A stretch of DNA of 64,000 nucleotides from Himantopus leucocephalus (GCA_003993805.1 RSEF01000002.1:1377316-1441315); one strand, 5' to 3'; shown: positions 24,013 through 37,201, counted from the stretch's first letter. The notes: generated by a model from the sequence alone, not told the origin. Translations and numbers: made by a program.

Positions 24013-26689
24013 AATTTACTGTGAAATACCCCTGATTCTGTCATGTTACCTGATTTTTAAACTCTTTCAGTCACGTAGGACATTGAAAAAGAAAGTGATG
24101 CTCTGTTGGCGCATGAATTGCGGGTAGAACAATGGGTCCTCCACCCTCAATCCACTTTCCTTAACTGACACCTTTTTCTGTCTCAGAGCCAATCTCTAAT
24201 TTAGAGTTCGCCTAAAATGCACCTACTCTCCTCATGCTGTTTGGCTGGTGAAGAAAGGCTTTCTGTGAAATGACCGCTTGGCTTGTCCAATGGTGAAAGC
24301 AATTACAACTTCACGTGAAAGATCCAGTCACATGGGGCACACTCGGTTCTCGATGGAAATATGTTTTGCTGTGAGCCGGTTTTCTGGGAAAACTTTTTCA
24401 GAGGTAGTTTTCCCCCGGCTCGAGAACGCCTGGGAGACCAACAGCAAGGGGAAATTACGCGTGTGAGCAGTTTTCGCTCAATGTTTACAGTTATGTAATA
24501 TAAATACATGTCATCATGTATTTTACAGCTTAGTCTTTTGGTGTTTGAAAAAGATAGGGAAGCAGCTATTTTTAAGGGGAAACAGCTGTCAATTACGTTA
24601 CAGTGCTAAAAAACAAGCAGCTTGACCTAACTGAAAAATCCATATTTGAGAGTCTCAGACCTCTCCAAGACCCATTTGTGATTTTACAACATGGAGGAAG
24701 CGTGAGATTAGATTTACCAAGAACAGTGGGAGGAGAGCAAATAGGAGAGTTTGTGTGGGATCCAGCCCTTGGCAGGGAAGAATTGAGTCCTTGTTTGTTT
24801 GGGTAAGTGAACTTCTGTGCCTCCTGCTTGATAGGTTGCATGCAATTCATAATCTTCAGATCTTCCATGTCTTTGAGGCTGTGTTGTGTGAATTAGAGAG
24901 AGGCCCTTCTAGCTGGAGTGTTCATCAGGGAAGAATTGCTTCCTACATTACTAGATATATTAATAAATGTAGAACCTTAGTGAAGCACAGATTGCAGCTT
25001 CAGCTGCTAAGAGGCAATAAAGAAGGGAGTTTGCTTGAAAGAAGTTAATGTTTTTCCTTCAAAGAAAGATAAGAAGGCAGGGGTAATAAGTGAGACAGCA
25101 TTAGCAACATTCAAAGGATGATGTGAGACCAAGATTTGAAGCTATGAGATTTATGTTCTTTCAAAAGTGGATGTGCAGTGGAATATATTGATGTATGAAA
25201 TGAGCACACTTGAGGGGACCCAGGGACAAAAGAAAGAAGCTACAGGTGATGGTAGAATGGGATTTTAAAGACAAAATACAGGAAAGGAGATTGGGGTCTG
25301 ACACAACACAAATATGTAGGCACCTGTCAAAATAAGATCTGAAGGTAAGGAAGCTATATAGCCCGCTAGATAAGGAATGTGACCCAGGTGGAAACATGAC
25401 CACAGAGGCAAAGCAAAGGAAGAGTTGAATTAGGTTTGAAGAAGTTTGCTGCATTGAAGAACAAGGAACAAAGGTTAATGGCAAAGGAAACTGAAAAAAT
25501 GAAACCAAACTCAGCAAAAAAGGGAAGAATCAAGAAGGCAAAGAGTTTGTTAGTCTGATTCTGTTTGACATCTTGTTAGGTAAGGGACTGGTATATTGGG
25601 AAATAATGCAAAAAAAAAAGTGATTTGCACAAATAACAGAGAGAGACATGTGACTGGTGTCTCTCTATTAAGAAAATTCAGGAAGCCTGTCATCAGCGTG
25701 GGTCTACAGAAAGGAGAACTGGACTATATATTGGGTGACAGCAAATTTGGTGTGGATATGCAACAGAAAGATTTCTTATGGCAACGGCGGGGGGGGGGAA
25801 ATCAAGATTATTCCCCCGACGCATCCAGTTCCTTCTGGAAAAGATGAGGATAAATCATAAAGCTGAGGAACATGCCTGAAGAGAAGAAGGCTTATTAGCT
25901 CATTCTCTGGAGAATTTTCTGATCTCTAAAGAAAGAGTCCAAAGGAGTGAAAAAAGTGTGGTGAGGAACAAATAGCTTGAGCATTCATGGTCTGAGTGTT
26001 GGTGTTGGTAAATACAGAAATATTGTGATTCAGATGAGGTCAGACCCAGACCCAGTCACAGACATTAAGCAACAAGCAATTTCCTTATCATATCGATATA
26101 AAGATATCAGGAAAAGATGTGAAGTTTCTGTGTAGCGTAGATGTGGCTGCTATCAGGAATAATATAAAGAATGCTCAAAATCTAAATTAATATTCTGCCT
26201 TACATTTCAGTAAGGAGAACAACATGGTGCAGTCAGGATGGATAATTGGAATACATGCATAGAAATGGAATTAATTTTGTGGGAGGTAGAACTGAATCTG
26301 AAAAAGTGATGGCTACACAACACAACACGAAGGAAAAAATAAGCCAGATATCTTTTTGCCTAGATCTCATTCCTGAACTTATGCAAGATTTTGTGAACTC
26401 TCTCTTGCTTTGTTAGACTTTACAAATGGACTTGATCCTAAAATCTTACATGCTTTGTCATACTATACCACCTGCCCCATTAAAACATCTCATCTCTGGT
26501 ATAGTAAGTCTGGAGAAGTAGATGTTCTCCATCTCCAAATAGTGAAATAGCAAGCATCTAAAATCACAGGTACAATGACAATGATGCTTAATACCTTTTC
26601 ACAATAGAGATCACCATATAACTGTGTAACAGCAAACAATCCTTACATTTTAAGAAAGGTGGAAAAACAGACGGAGCAACTTAGCCTTT

Positions 26690-27960
26690 ATCTCAGCAGG
26701 TAGAAAAGCTGTAGGCAAAATTCTGAAAAGAAAGTAACTAACTGCAGAGATAAATGGAAAATGGGAGGGAATGCAGTCTGATTTTACAGGAGAGAAGTTA
26801 TATAAGACTGAATTAATATTCTACTTTGATAAAAGAGCTGGGGTTTTTTTAAGTGGGAAATGAAATAGATGAATTCTATCTGAACTTCAGTAAAGCATGC
26901 AATTATAGTACCAAATGGAGAATTGTTAGTTCAACTGGAAAAAAAAAATAATTAGAATAAAATTAGTTAATGGAGAGGTAATAAGGGGTTTTTGTATTTG
27001 ATATCATGCCAAATGAGAAGTCATTTGCTAATGTGAAGACAAAAGATCTTTTAAGAATTGTAAAGGGGCTAAAGAAAAGGGACTCAGAAAAGAGTTATCG
27101 GTGTGGGGAAGGTTGCTGATGGAGTTCCTCAATGATCAGTCTGAGATTAAACTTAGTTTTTATTCCCTATGGTAATGTTGGAAAAAGGGAGTGGTGTGCT
27201 AATGAAATGTACTGATGACTCAGAAGTTGAAAGGCACTGTCAATACAGAGAGAAATCGTGTTGTACAAAAAGAGTTGGCTCAGCTTCATGAGGAGGGTAA
27301 AAAAAAAGAATTTCTTTTAGCTACAGAAACTACAAGGTCATGCAAACAGAGACTACTCACTGCTCAACCGAGGGGGTTCATAAGTTGTAAATGGCAGGAT
27401 GGGGAGTTGAGAAGATTAGTGGAGCACACAGTGACTTTGAGCCAGCATTATAAAACAGCATTGCATCTGCTCTTAGGGTGTATCAGCATAAATAGCTTCA
27501 GGAGGTGAAGAAATATTAATAGATTCTGCCAGGCACTGATGTGGCCTCATTGAGATACCATGTCAAATTGGGTTCACCCATTAAAACTGGGAGAAGTGTA
27601 GAGAAAGGGAAGACCAGGGAAATGTGAAATCTGTCTTATAGAAGAACAAAATTTTTTATCTTTTCTAGCCTAAAACCCAAATTTTGAGAGGGAACATAAC
27701 TATTTTCTAAAACATGGGAGGGTAGCAGTTGTAAGTAAACAAGAAGGACCAAGAAGAGTTGTTTAAAGAACATATTAGCAGAAAAGGAAAGTGTATCAGT
27801 AAATTTAGCCTGTGACTCAGTAAACCTAGTCAAAGTGTGACTAGATTTCAGGTTCCTAAGCTACCACTGGGAGAAGCATGGAAAGACAAGAAAGCAACTA
27901 AGAAACGTGGTTTTCTGTAAAAGAGAGTAACTGGGATGGCTGGATTTTACCTGCCAGTTG
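26690..27960 (+). repeat. Ancient, degenerate CR1-like LINE, reverse-transcriptase region
   Basis: The order of weak matches follows the CR1/L3-type second ORF and 3' region: a segment ending in an F-S-K-A-like motif (AACTTCAGTAAAGCATGC near 26885), a GVPQ-like block (GGAGTTCCTCAATG near 27120), a D-D motif (ACTGATGACTCAGAAG near 27210), and then the post-RT region (GCCAGCATTATAAAACAGC, near 27445). All frames are broken. It is much older than the CR1 tails elsewhere in the window. Family assignment is by eye; boundaries are approximate. Confidence 0.7.
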
Positions 27961-28309
27961 CAGAGAACATCATCTTCCTTTCTTCTCCCTCACCACAACT
28001 CTGCTTTATCCCAGCATGGGATATGGCTGTGGACCACACCATGGCTAACATAAACACAGAGTATTGTTCTGAGAAGTATCTGAGATATGTGGATTTAATT
28101 GCCCCCCCTCAGTTCCATAAGACTGTCCGTATAGGATCAAAGGAAAGGTCCATGTAGCCTATTAGCCTTTGATAGTGGAAATCCGTGGCTGCTGAAGGAA
28201 ACTGTGTAAGAACTGGGGTGAATATAGAGCAATTATTCTGCTGGTATATTCTCCATGTTTCCGATAGTCAGTAATTCAGAGACTTCCTAAGTTGGCAGTT
28301 GTATCCGGA

Positions 28310-28740
28310 CCATTGAGTTTATTAGCCCTTGATGAACCTATCCTCCATGAATTTTTCTAAAACCTTTTTGAAGCCTTTAATTCTTTTGGCCTTTGCAACA
28401 TCCTGTGGCAATGAGTTTCCCCAGTGTAGGTATGTGCTTTGTGAAAGAGGTTTTCCTTTTGTGTGTTTGAACCGGTTGGCCAACAAGTCTACACAGTGTT
28501 GCCCGGTTCATGTTATGAAAAGCAGTGAGTAAATGTTCCTTGATTGTCTCCTTACCATTGAGGAGTTTTTGAACTTCTGTTGCAGTCCATGAGCTGTGTT
28601 CTTGTGTAGTGAAATGGTCCTTGTCTATGTAGTCTTTTCTCATAGGAAAGCTGCTCCATATCTTGACAGTGGTTTCTTCTGACCATCTGAACTTCCTCTC
28701 AGTTTGTTGTATCTAAATGCTCAAATTCTGTTACTGTTGA
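28310..28740 (-). repeat. Old CR1-like LINE 3' region, minus strand
   Basis: The + strand contains CTATCCTCCATGAATTTTTC, CAACATCCTGTGGCAATGAG and TATGTGCTTTGTGAAAGAGG. These are landmarks of the reverse complement of an old CR1-type 3' region common in sauropsid genomes. It lies opposite in direction to the LINE remains just upstream. Boundaries are approximate. Confidence 0.65.
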
Positions 28741-29065
28741 GCTAAAATTTATAACAAAGTGACTATTTGAAACAGAGTGTTCATGCATTGCTTTTAATTG
28801 GCTTGTCCAAATGAGGAGTGTTTTTTCAAGGCTGGCTACAAGGTGTCATTTCCATAGCAGCCTTATTTCTCAGCTTGTAATCTAAAAAAAAAAAAATATA
28901 CTCGGCCTGTCTGCACTGCCGGCGTATTTGTGAGTGTGATTTATCTGTCCAGTCCTGGGTATATAGCAATTGGATGGCCATGCCCGAATCATGGCAGGCT
29001 GCCTTTACTTTATGTTCCTCAGAAGGAGAAAAGGCATTTTCCGGCAGAGTTTCTTCCTCTACTCT

Positions 29066-29640
29066 TGTCATGGTTTTGCCTAGGATGCAGTTGACTTTCT
29101 TACCGGCAGCTGGTATGGGGCTATGGTTTGGGTTTGGGATAGCGCACTGATGTTTTTGGTTGTTGCTGAGCAGTGAAGGCCCTTTCTGCTCCTCACACCG
29201 CCCCACCAGCGATGGGCTGGGGATGCACAAAATCTTGGGAGGAGACACAGCCGGGACAGCTGACCCCAACTGACCAAAGGGATATTCCATGCCATGTGAT
29301 GTCACGCTCAGCATGTAAAGCTGGGGGAAGAAGAAGGAAGGGGGGGGGGAGATGTTTGTAGTAATGGTATTTGTCTTCCCAAGTAACCATCATGTGTGAT
29401 GGAGCCCTGCTTGCCTGGAGACAGCGGAACACCCGCCTGCCGATATGAAGCAGTGAATGAATTCCTTGTTTTGCTTTGCTTGTGTGTGCAGGTGTTGCTT
29501 TATTTATTCAAGCAAATTATTATCTCAACCCACGAGTTTTTTCTCACTTTTACTCTTCCGATTCTCTCCCCCATCTCACCTGGGGAGAGTGAGCGAGCAG
29601 CTGTGTGGTCCTAGCTGCCAGCTGGGGTTAAACCACGACA
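29066..29640 (+). mobile_element. Solo LTR of an avian endogenous retrovirus (probably ERVL-like)
   Basis: 575 bp bounded by TGTCATGGTTT and its near inverse AAACCACGACA, as retroviral LTR ends should be. Inside are motifs of an LTR common in birds: TATAAAG-like ATGTAAAGCTGGGGGAAGAA, GTCTTCCCAAGTAACC, TTCCTTGTTTTGCTTTGCTT, TCTCAACCCACGAG and CTGGGGTTAAACC. Flanks are ACTCT (29061-29065) and GCTCT (29641-29645), a 5-bp target duplication with one change. No internal retroviral genes adjoin it, so it is a solo LTR left by recombination. The ERVL class is inferred from the 5-bp duplication and recollection. Confidence 0.85.
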
Positions 29641-30423
29641 GCTCTGCAAATTGTCTAAGCATGGTCACATAAATTGCCTTCAGGACATACCAATTTCATT
29701 CCATGTACAAAAACGTAAAGAAGCCCAGAGTGATTAGCTGATGTTTATGTGTCCATCTTTAGATATTAAAAAAAAAATATAGAGAATATGAAGCCCATCT
29801 CTAAGTGATTGATTAGCTTTGTCATCTTCCCGATCTTGTTTTCTCCCTTTCCTTCAGGAAATCAAAGCATTTCAGAAATGCACTTTTTTTGATTTTAGGG
29901 GCATAAAGTCTATTTATTAAAAAGACTCCAAAGATGTGAACAAATAAGTGTGATTCTACTAGAAAATAGAGCAGTAACAAAAACACGGTGATATTTTTGC
30001 CAAATTTCAGCAAGTGTACTGTCATACTGTGTGCTATTCAGCTATTTGCTAAACGTAAGGTCAACATGGTAAAGCAGATTCGGGATCAGTATCTTTGCTT
30101 ATTGTGTTGTGCTCAGAAAGACATTCAATAAGAAAGATAATTTATTTTGAAAAACGAAATAGTGGCTTGAATGTGGCAATAGATTAATCACTTTTTGCCG
30201 CAGAAATAGAAATGTCTCCTATATATGTCAGGACCCTGTAGCAGCAGAGCTGGTGAATTAAATGTGCCTGATTACCTGAGTATATGTACATTTTAAGAAC
30301 TTGGTGAAATTAGCAAGTATGTGCAAAAAGTGATAAAGAAAGAATGAAGCCACTTCCTTGCTTTCACTGGTTTGAATCCCAAACAGCAATCTTATTTTTT
30401 TTTTCTGGTTTTTTTTTTTTTTT

Positions 30424-30459
30424 NNNNNNNNNNNNNNNNNNNNNNNNNNNNNNNNNNNN
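30424..30459. other. Gap of 36 N inside a poly-T tract
   Basis: T-runs flank the Ns on both sides (about 30411-30423 and 30460-30472). A homopolymer collapse or sequencing failure is likely. Confidence 0.95.
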
Positions 30460-33400
30460 TTTTTTTTTTTTTTCAGAAGGGCTCTTCCCTTCTTTTTTGA
30501 ACATTCATTTGAAACCTTTGCAGTGTGCCAGTATAAAAAAAAAAAATATTATGGAACATTTACACAATAAGCCAGTCACCCATCCTGTCATTTTCCACAT
30601 CCCCATTGTAATTATTTGAAATCCTTATGCTTGAAGACGAGTTTTTCTCCCTCCCAACCCAAATTCTATTTTCGGAGTAGACTTGTAATTGTGTGTTTGT
30701 TAATATAGCTGTCTGTTGCCATGAACAATGTGAGGTCACCAATTTTCTATTACAGCTTTGCCACAGAGCTAAGGACTGTAAAACAGCTAGCACTTACTTG
30801 AATGCACCGTTTTTTGGCTTATATTGTTGTATTTTGTTCTGCTATCAATCCAAACGATATCTAGGGTAAATAACTGACGTGAACTACCTCGTGTTTTGAT
30901 AGTCTGGAGTTATCCTCAGTGTTACCGTTCGTATGTGACTTTTGTATCTAATATTCAATGCTCAGATGTTCTCCATTTAAGACTTGGCAAGAATTCTCCT
31001 GGAAGTAAATTGAGAATTTATGCATATGAAGCATTTTTAAAATGTCTTATTTATCTAACTCAGTGTTATTTGCTAAGAAGAAGTTCATCCAATTACAGAT
31101 TACGTTATATTGTAGCATCCAGTGCTCAAAAGATTTATATTTTGGATTTGTATTTATGCACTTTTAAAACTTCGGTAGAGTCCATACAGATGGCTGTAAT
31201 TTATTTTATCAATACACTGTCAGTGCTAAGGTTTATACTGCTGTCACAGTTTCTTTGAACTCAGGTATTTTTGTCCATCTGTCTTAAACTCTTAGAATAT
31301 TTTTTCTTATATAATTTGTATATCCCAGAATGGATGAATTAATTGAAAACATGAGGCAGATTCCGAATAAGAACTGTCATGGCTACTTCGAAGTCTGAAA
31401 GTTATGTCATTATGGCTGTGAGAGTTCAGAGCAGTGAAAGGTTTGGCTCAGAACATCTGTACATCTTCAGTACTTTACATACTTAATAAACACATTATTT
31501 ATAATTTGAAACTAATGGTTTCAACAAGGCTAAAGATTAACACAGAATCACCAACAGGAGCATGGAGAGAAAATGAGTTTTATGTAGTGATATTTTCTGG
31601 AAAGGCTATTTCAGGCATTCCTGCCCTAAACCCAGCAGCATTAGAAAACATGAAAAAATATGTATAATTCACACCAAATATTGTTGATTTCTGTCATGAC
31701 GAGATTTCTCCAGTTGCTATAAAGTAGATACTTGCTCTTAAGCCATCTTACACATCTTTGGGTTTTGCCGTTCATTTTATGCAATAATGTGAGAAAAAAA
31801 TACTCGGTTGCAGGCTGAACGAAAGGAGAGTTGAGCTGCAGGATATAGGTGCCTCACCCTGACCACCCTGTTATGGGGGGAAAGAAAAAAGAAAGAAATA
31901 TTTTTTAAAAGAACAGTACAAAATTAATAAACTATGTAGAGATAAGTTTTTCCATGTTATTTAGGTTCTGTGAGTGTATAAAAACACGTCTGCGTTTTGT
32001 CAAGGTATCAGCAAAGCTGGACTAAGCAATTGCAGCGCTGCTGAATGGCGAATTCAGCAATTCAAGGGTCCCAGGGCGAAAACTGAAACACAGCAAAAGC
32101 TGAAACCGTAACTTTATGCACAGTCGGAAGTGCTTTAATCTGAGTGTATTTGCTGCTGTCTCTCTCGTCTCAACAGGCTGCTTCTGCCTTAGCAGAAGCC
32201 ACAGCTTCACTCGCTCCACAGAGAATTCAAACTCTCTCCTCCCTGGTTTCAGTCCAGCCGTAAGCCACATCACTTTTCACACAGTACAGCCGAAAACAAA
32301 AATCAAGCTGGGAGATGTTGCAGAGCCATCCGAAATTTAGCAGATCTTGTTGTCAACTTATTGATTATGTAACAACTCAGGAAATTATTCCTGCCGAAGA
32401 TTGCGCTTAAGCATATTTGAACACATACTTAATTTTTAGCATTTGTCCAGGAGATTTTAAACATCAGTATCTTGCTCTCTGATTGAATATTTATTTTCCA
32501 TAGACTTTACAGTATTACCAGGTGAGGCAAACGCCACCGTTCTGCGCCAGCGCTCAGCACACTCCTAGCTCACTCTCCGGGTAGAATTATGTACTACCAT
32601 GACACTGGAAAATACTGATGATATAGCACGAGGAAGAAATATTTACCACGAACACTGTTCTCTTCAGTAGTATCTTTTTACTGACATCTGATTCTGTCAA
32701 AGCAGCATGCAGGGCATTGCGTTGTAAATTTAGAAGGAGGGATTCCGCAGAGTCAAACCGTTAACTCATTGTCTGATGATGACTGGGGATACTTAAAAGT
32801 CTCCTGGCTTAAAATTAATGGGGTTTTCTGTTTTAAAGTGATTTAAAAATTATAAATGGAAAATTACATGTAGAGACAAAGAAGTTTTAGTAGTAATGAT
32901 TTATTCATTACATCTGTTTTGACATGTGATAGCCAAGACACCAGAACGATCAAATGCTTCAGATTTGCTTGTCATCAATGAATGTCTTCACAGCCCAGCA
33001 GAAAACAAAACACATTGTTATTATTACCTGATATTTTTACAATGCATGAATTGAACTTGCACTTAAAAGCTGACGCTTTTTATTGTAACACAATAAATTC
33101 ACCTGCACAGAAACTGGCAAGTCTTTGGCAGGTACGAATAATAATCTTAAAACCATTTAGAATAGGTGTAAATCTTGTAGCTATATGCCTGATGTTTGTT
33201 TCCTCATGAGCAGAGATGATTTGAAAGGCAGATGTTCTTCTTCTTGAAAATCTGAGATACACCTCTAAACTCCCATATTGTTTGTACCTACAGATGAAAT
33301 TAGAACTTCCTCCTATTGTCTTTGTCGTATGTCCCATCGTCCCTAACTGACGCATATTGTATAGTCTACTCTTTTCAAAGAAGGCTATGGCGTTTTCAAG

Positions 33401-34549
33401 ATGAAACTGTTTCTAAAACTAAAAAATGGCCAAAATCCAAAGATTATTATCGCCTCATCCATTCCTTGCAATGTTGCATGAGAGAATTTTCCTTATCACA
33501 GGCATACTTTCCGTGGTCTTTTCTTTGATTTCACACTAGCAAGAGATGTTATTATGGCACTTTGTTATGATTGAGACTAACTTGTAGATTTTCTTTAAAA
33601 TAAATTTTTAGAAAAGGGAATCATGAGTCAATGGCTATGACTTGATTTGAATGATTTAAGTATCATTAAGGGTGGAAATCTTATAAATTATATATCACAT
33701 TCTGAGCTTTGGGAGGAATACAGGGAATATCCCAGCTTTTTACTTAAGAAATCAATTTTTTAACAGAGCTTGTATAGCAACGTTGAAGGGGAATTTCTAG
33801 CTATCTCTACTCTAACCACATCAATTTAACTCTTACTTTATTACAAACAAAATCTTTTCTTGTTTTAAATAATTATGCTAATCACCAGCACATGAATAAT
33901 TGGTTGTGTAGAATATTTTACTAGTCAAAAGAGAGTGAGAGGGCCAGATATATGTAGAATAACTAAATGTTAATTGATGATTATTCAGGCATTATCTCTA
34001 CCTTTGTAACAATACCAAAATAAGGACGTAGCCAAAACAATTGAGATCAATGTATTTTATACTGAAGGGAAACAGCTTTTTTATGAACTATGGAATTAAT
34101 CTGTGGAGTTTATTGCCATAGCTGTCCCAGAATATAGTACACTTTTTTCTCAAAACTAGATTAGACATTTATTTACATATAAAATAATGTTTGCAATTGC
34201 ATTATATCTGCAGGATAAAAATGGTCACAGTTGCAACCTTTACTTTTTAGGTCATCAACGAATCACTAATTCAGTATTTCTAACAGTTATGGGAGAGGGG
34301 ACTTGGTTTGGGGAGATATTACTCCATAATTATCAATAATGCAATTTCACAGACTTTTCTCTTTGATGTCATAAAATAGAAGAAGAAACCACACAGCAAT
34401 ATTATAAATGTGTGCACCTAGAGTATTTTTTTTTTCTTTTCTTCTTCTTTTCATGGACAATATACTGCATAGATATCATCTGCAATTAGTGGGTACATTC
34501 CAAGTATTGATGATAGGAATAATAAATACATCCATGTCTGAGAACATGT

Positions 34550-34727
34550 TATCTGAGTACTGGAATAGGTTGCCTGGTAGGTTGTGGAGTCTACCTCCTT
34601 AGAGATATTCAAAAACCATCTAGACATGGTCCTGGGCAACTGGCTTTAGGTGGCTCTGCTTGGGTGGGGGAGTTGGACAAGGTGACCTCCAGAGGTTCCT
34701 TCAACCTCAACCATGCTGTAATTCTGT
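34550..34727 (+). repeat. CR1 LINE 3' end, plus strand
   Basis: AATAGGTTGCCTGGTAGG, GGAGTTGGACAAGGTGACC and CCAGAGGTTCCTTCAACC lead to an ATTCTGTATG terminus. These are CR1 3' landmarks, somewhat diverged. Confidence 0.85.
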
Positions 34728-35062
34728 ATGACAAGTAGTCCAGTAGTTCTACCTTCTGAAGTTCTAACTAGTGAATGACAATGGCTTCTTTTCTCCTCTA
34801 CAGCTGTTTTCTTTAGTCTAGCTCTAACAAACTTTTGCTTGCCACAGGTTTAGTTGACATATACACTTTTTTTTTTGCCATGCAAAAAATCACCTTGAAA
34901 GGGTTCCAAGATGTAGAGCTGTATTTATGGTTGGGAAACAGTTGTTTTTTTTTTTTTTCTCCAAGATTTAGAGATGTTAAGTCTAATAAAAAGAAGCACT
35001 TGTATTTAAATCTAATTGTATTGTCCACTCCTAATTTAATTGTATTCTTTACTCCTTTTCAG

Positions 35063-35126
35063 GGTGCGCAATGATTTCGATGTGCTTACAAACCGACTGA
35101 TTGGCAGCCATGGCTATTGTACTCAG
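35063..35126 (+). CDS. MINDY4: MINDY4 coding exon G
   Basis: This 64-nt exon follows ACTCCTTTTCAG and ends at GTCAGT. One base completes a codon from an exon that was not located; then it encodes VRNDFDVLTNRLIGSHGYCT and Gln, ending in phase 0. The D-F-D-V and L-I-G-x-H-G-Y-C-T-Q motifs match the family. The phase requires the missing upstream exon(s) to have a length of 2 modulo 3. Confidence 0.95.
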
Positions 35127-37039
35127 GTCAGTTAATCGTGCGGTCTTGGGGATGTCATATGCCTCTGCATGCAGAGCTGTGAACTGACCTCTGGGAAGAG
35201 GTGGCATTTCTTATTTTAAGTTTCTTATGTTTTTCCTTTTTCCCCATAATGCCAACCACCTTCATCCTTTATTCTTTATTCCTTGTGTTTTGGCATATTG
35301 TTTTCTTTGCTTTCAGAACCTCTTCTTTTTGGCCTGGTTTTGTGGTCTGTGTGTGTCTGTACCTGTGTGTGCATGTGCACATACTCCTCTCATCTGCCTC
35401 TTTGAACTCCTTAGTTGATTTTAGTCCTGAGATACCGCTGAGACCGCAAGCTGAGTTTCCTCCCTGACATTTCAGAAAGGTGACTGAGGTTGCATGTCCG
35501 ATCCTACAGCTCCTCTGTAAACGCTCTCTGCTTGGCTAACTGAGCTGATGCTGACTGAAGCTGGTTCTTCAAACTGGAGACACTGACTTATTATATACGT
35601 GTCTAAAAGACGTGAGGGGATTGAAAATAAGCAGTCTGAATTGCTGCCTGACACTTAGGACCACAGTGGTATGTTGCCTGTATTCCAGCTCATGTCCCAT
35701 ACCAAATGTCTCCCACTGGCTGGCTGTAGACCTGCAGAGACATCCACTCAGTTGGACATGCTTTACCTTGGACACATAGGTGGAATGTAGGTCCCAAATT
35801 TCCGGGACACAGATTCCCCCAAAGCTGGGACATTGGCAGTTGTGTGGTCTGATTATGGTCCATAGCCATTAAATGTACTGCTATTTTGGCTGCAAAAGGC
35901 AAGCTTCGTGTTCTTCCCTTGCGCTGTTCCTAGAAGACTTTTATACTGTGGTTACACGGTGATTCCTCAGGAAGGTGGTGGAACATCACCGGTGGGTTAG
36001 AAGTCCTAAAAACATCAGTAAGAACCTGTAAACTTTGGGGAGTCCTTCAGGAGAAACATGGGGCCATAAATGTGTGCAGTATTTTTAAAATCATACATCA
36101 AGTCCAACTGGCATTACCAGTGTTATTCATGTCTTCGGGGATGGTGATTTGGACTATTTTTTCTGGAAGCTTTCTTCTTGTTATTTCCCCTCATGTTTCT
36201 TGACATATGTTATTTATTAATAGTTAGCAGGTTCATTGCTGTAGCACAGTCTGCTGCTAGATATTGTTACATGCTGTTACGTCCTAGCTGGCCCTTGTGG
36301 GATCTTATGCTAAGCAAAATGTGTAGCGTCCCTGTTCCTTGCACTTTACACACACTCACATGCGCACGTGCACGCACACCCACCCTCCCACATGTATTCA
36401 GCCTCTGACACACCCATACTTCTAGTTCAATTGGAGAGGAAATAATCAACAATCTGCTAGAGTAAGTATGAGTATATTTATGTTATGGAGCAGATGTGAA
36501 GCCATATGGGTGAATGTCTTGCTGAATGAGACTTAAGTTTATCCAGAAATAATTAGTGAAAAAAAAAAATCTTGTAGCAAGTCTTGTCCAACATACAAAA
36601 TACATCACTAAGCACATGCAGAAATATCAGATAATACTGTACAGCCTTTAATTTCTATCATTCATGCTGTAGCTTTCATTGTAGAGGAGAAGGGACACCC
36701 AACTGTTTTTGCTTAAAAAAGCCCTAACACTAATGTAAGAAGGTTGAGAGTTGGATGTAAGAATACATTCATTACCAGCAGTTTGCCTCTGGAAAGATGA
36801 ACACTGAAAACTTCACTAATATTTCCTCATTTTAATTTGGGAATAGAATTTCCCCAAAATACCTGGAAAAAAAATTAGTAAGCAATCCTAATCCTAACTC
36901 TAAATTTAAAGCCACCACATAAATTAAGGGTCTGGTACATGTGTAACTATGAGTCCTGAATCAATCTTGTACTGATGTCTGGTGGAGACAAGACATTTAA
37001 CTACTGTTTTGTGTTTTTTTATAAATATGTCACAAACAG
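35127..37039 (+). other. MINDY4 intron G-H
   Basis: A 1.9-kb intron. A CA/GC-rich purine-pyrimidine alternation lies near 36350-36390 (ACACACTCACATGCGCACG). No exon or known repeat was recognised. Confidence 0.8.
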
Positions 37040-37201
37040 GAATTGGTGAACTTGCTTTTGACTGGCAAAGCTGTGTCCAATGTTTTCAACAACGTGATAG
37101 AGCTGGACTCTGGAAATGGCAACATCACAATTTTGAAAGGTGTCACAAGCCGCAGTGATATTGGTTTGCTGTCTCTCTTTGAGCACTATGATGTTTGTCA
37201 G
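37040..37201 (+). CDS. MINDY4: MINDY4 coding exon H
   Basis: This 162-nt exon has 54 whole codons, phase 0 at both ends. The acceptor is CACAAACAG and the donor GTATGC. It encodes [20 protein letters not shown], then a loop with ELDSGNGN, and ends [16 protein letters not shown]. The whole exon lines up with mammalian MINDY-4 without a length change and is among the best-conserved parts of the protein. Confidence 0.97.

Larger units (their letters stand above)
17419..35062 (+). other. MINDY4 interval F-G, incompletely resolved
   Basis: 17.6 kb lie between two exons that are not contiguous in the protein. About 134 nt of coding sequence expected here were not found. The interval contains a single-N duplication (17650-17862), isolated Ns at 17975 and 22368, a 100-N gap (18524-18623), a 27-T run (21214-21240), a minisatellite (23952-24012), a purine-rich stretch (about 25050-26690), old LINE remains (26690-28740), a solo LTR (29066-29640), a 36-N gap in poly-T (30424-30459) and a CR1 tail (34550-34727). 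Elsewhere I see nothing that stands out. Confidence 0.75.

Noticed and set aside
28826..29314. 162-codon minus-strand open frame
   Set aside because: Over half of it is antisense to the solo LTR; not a gene.
30896..31258. 120-codon open frame, including a stretch checked as a possible missing MINDY4 exon (PYRWL-like)
   Set aside because: The similarity needs frame changes and the splice sites do not fit.
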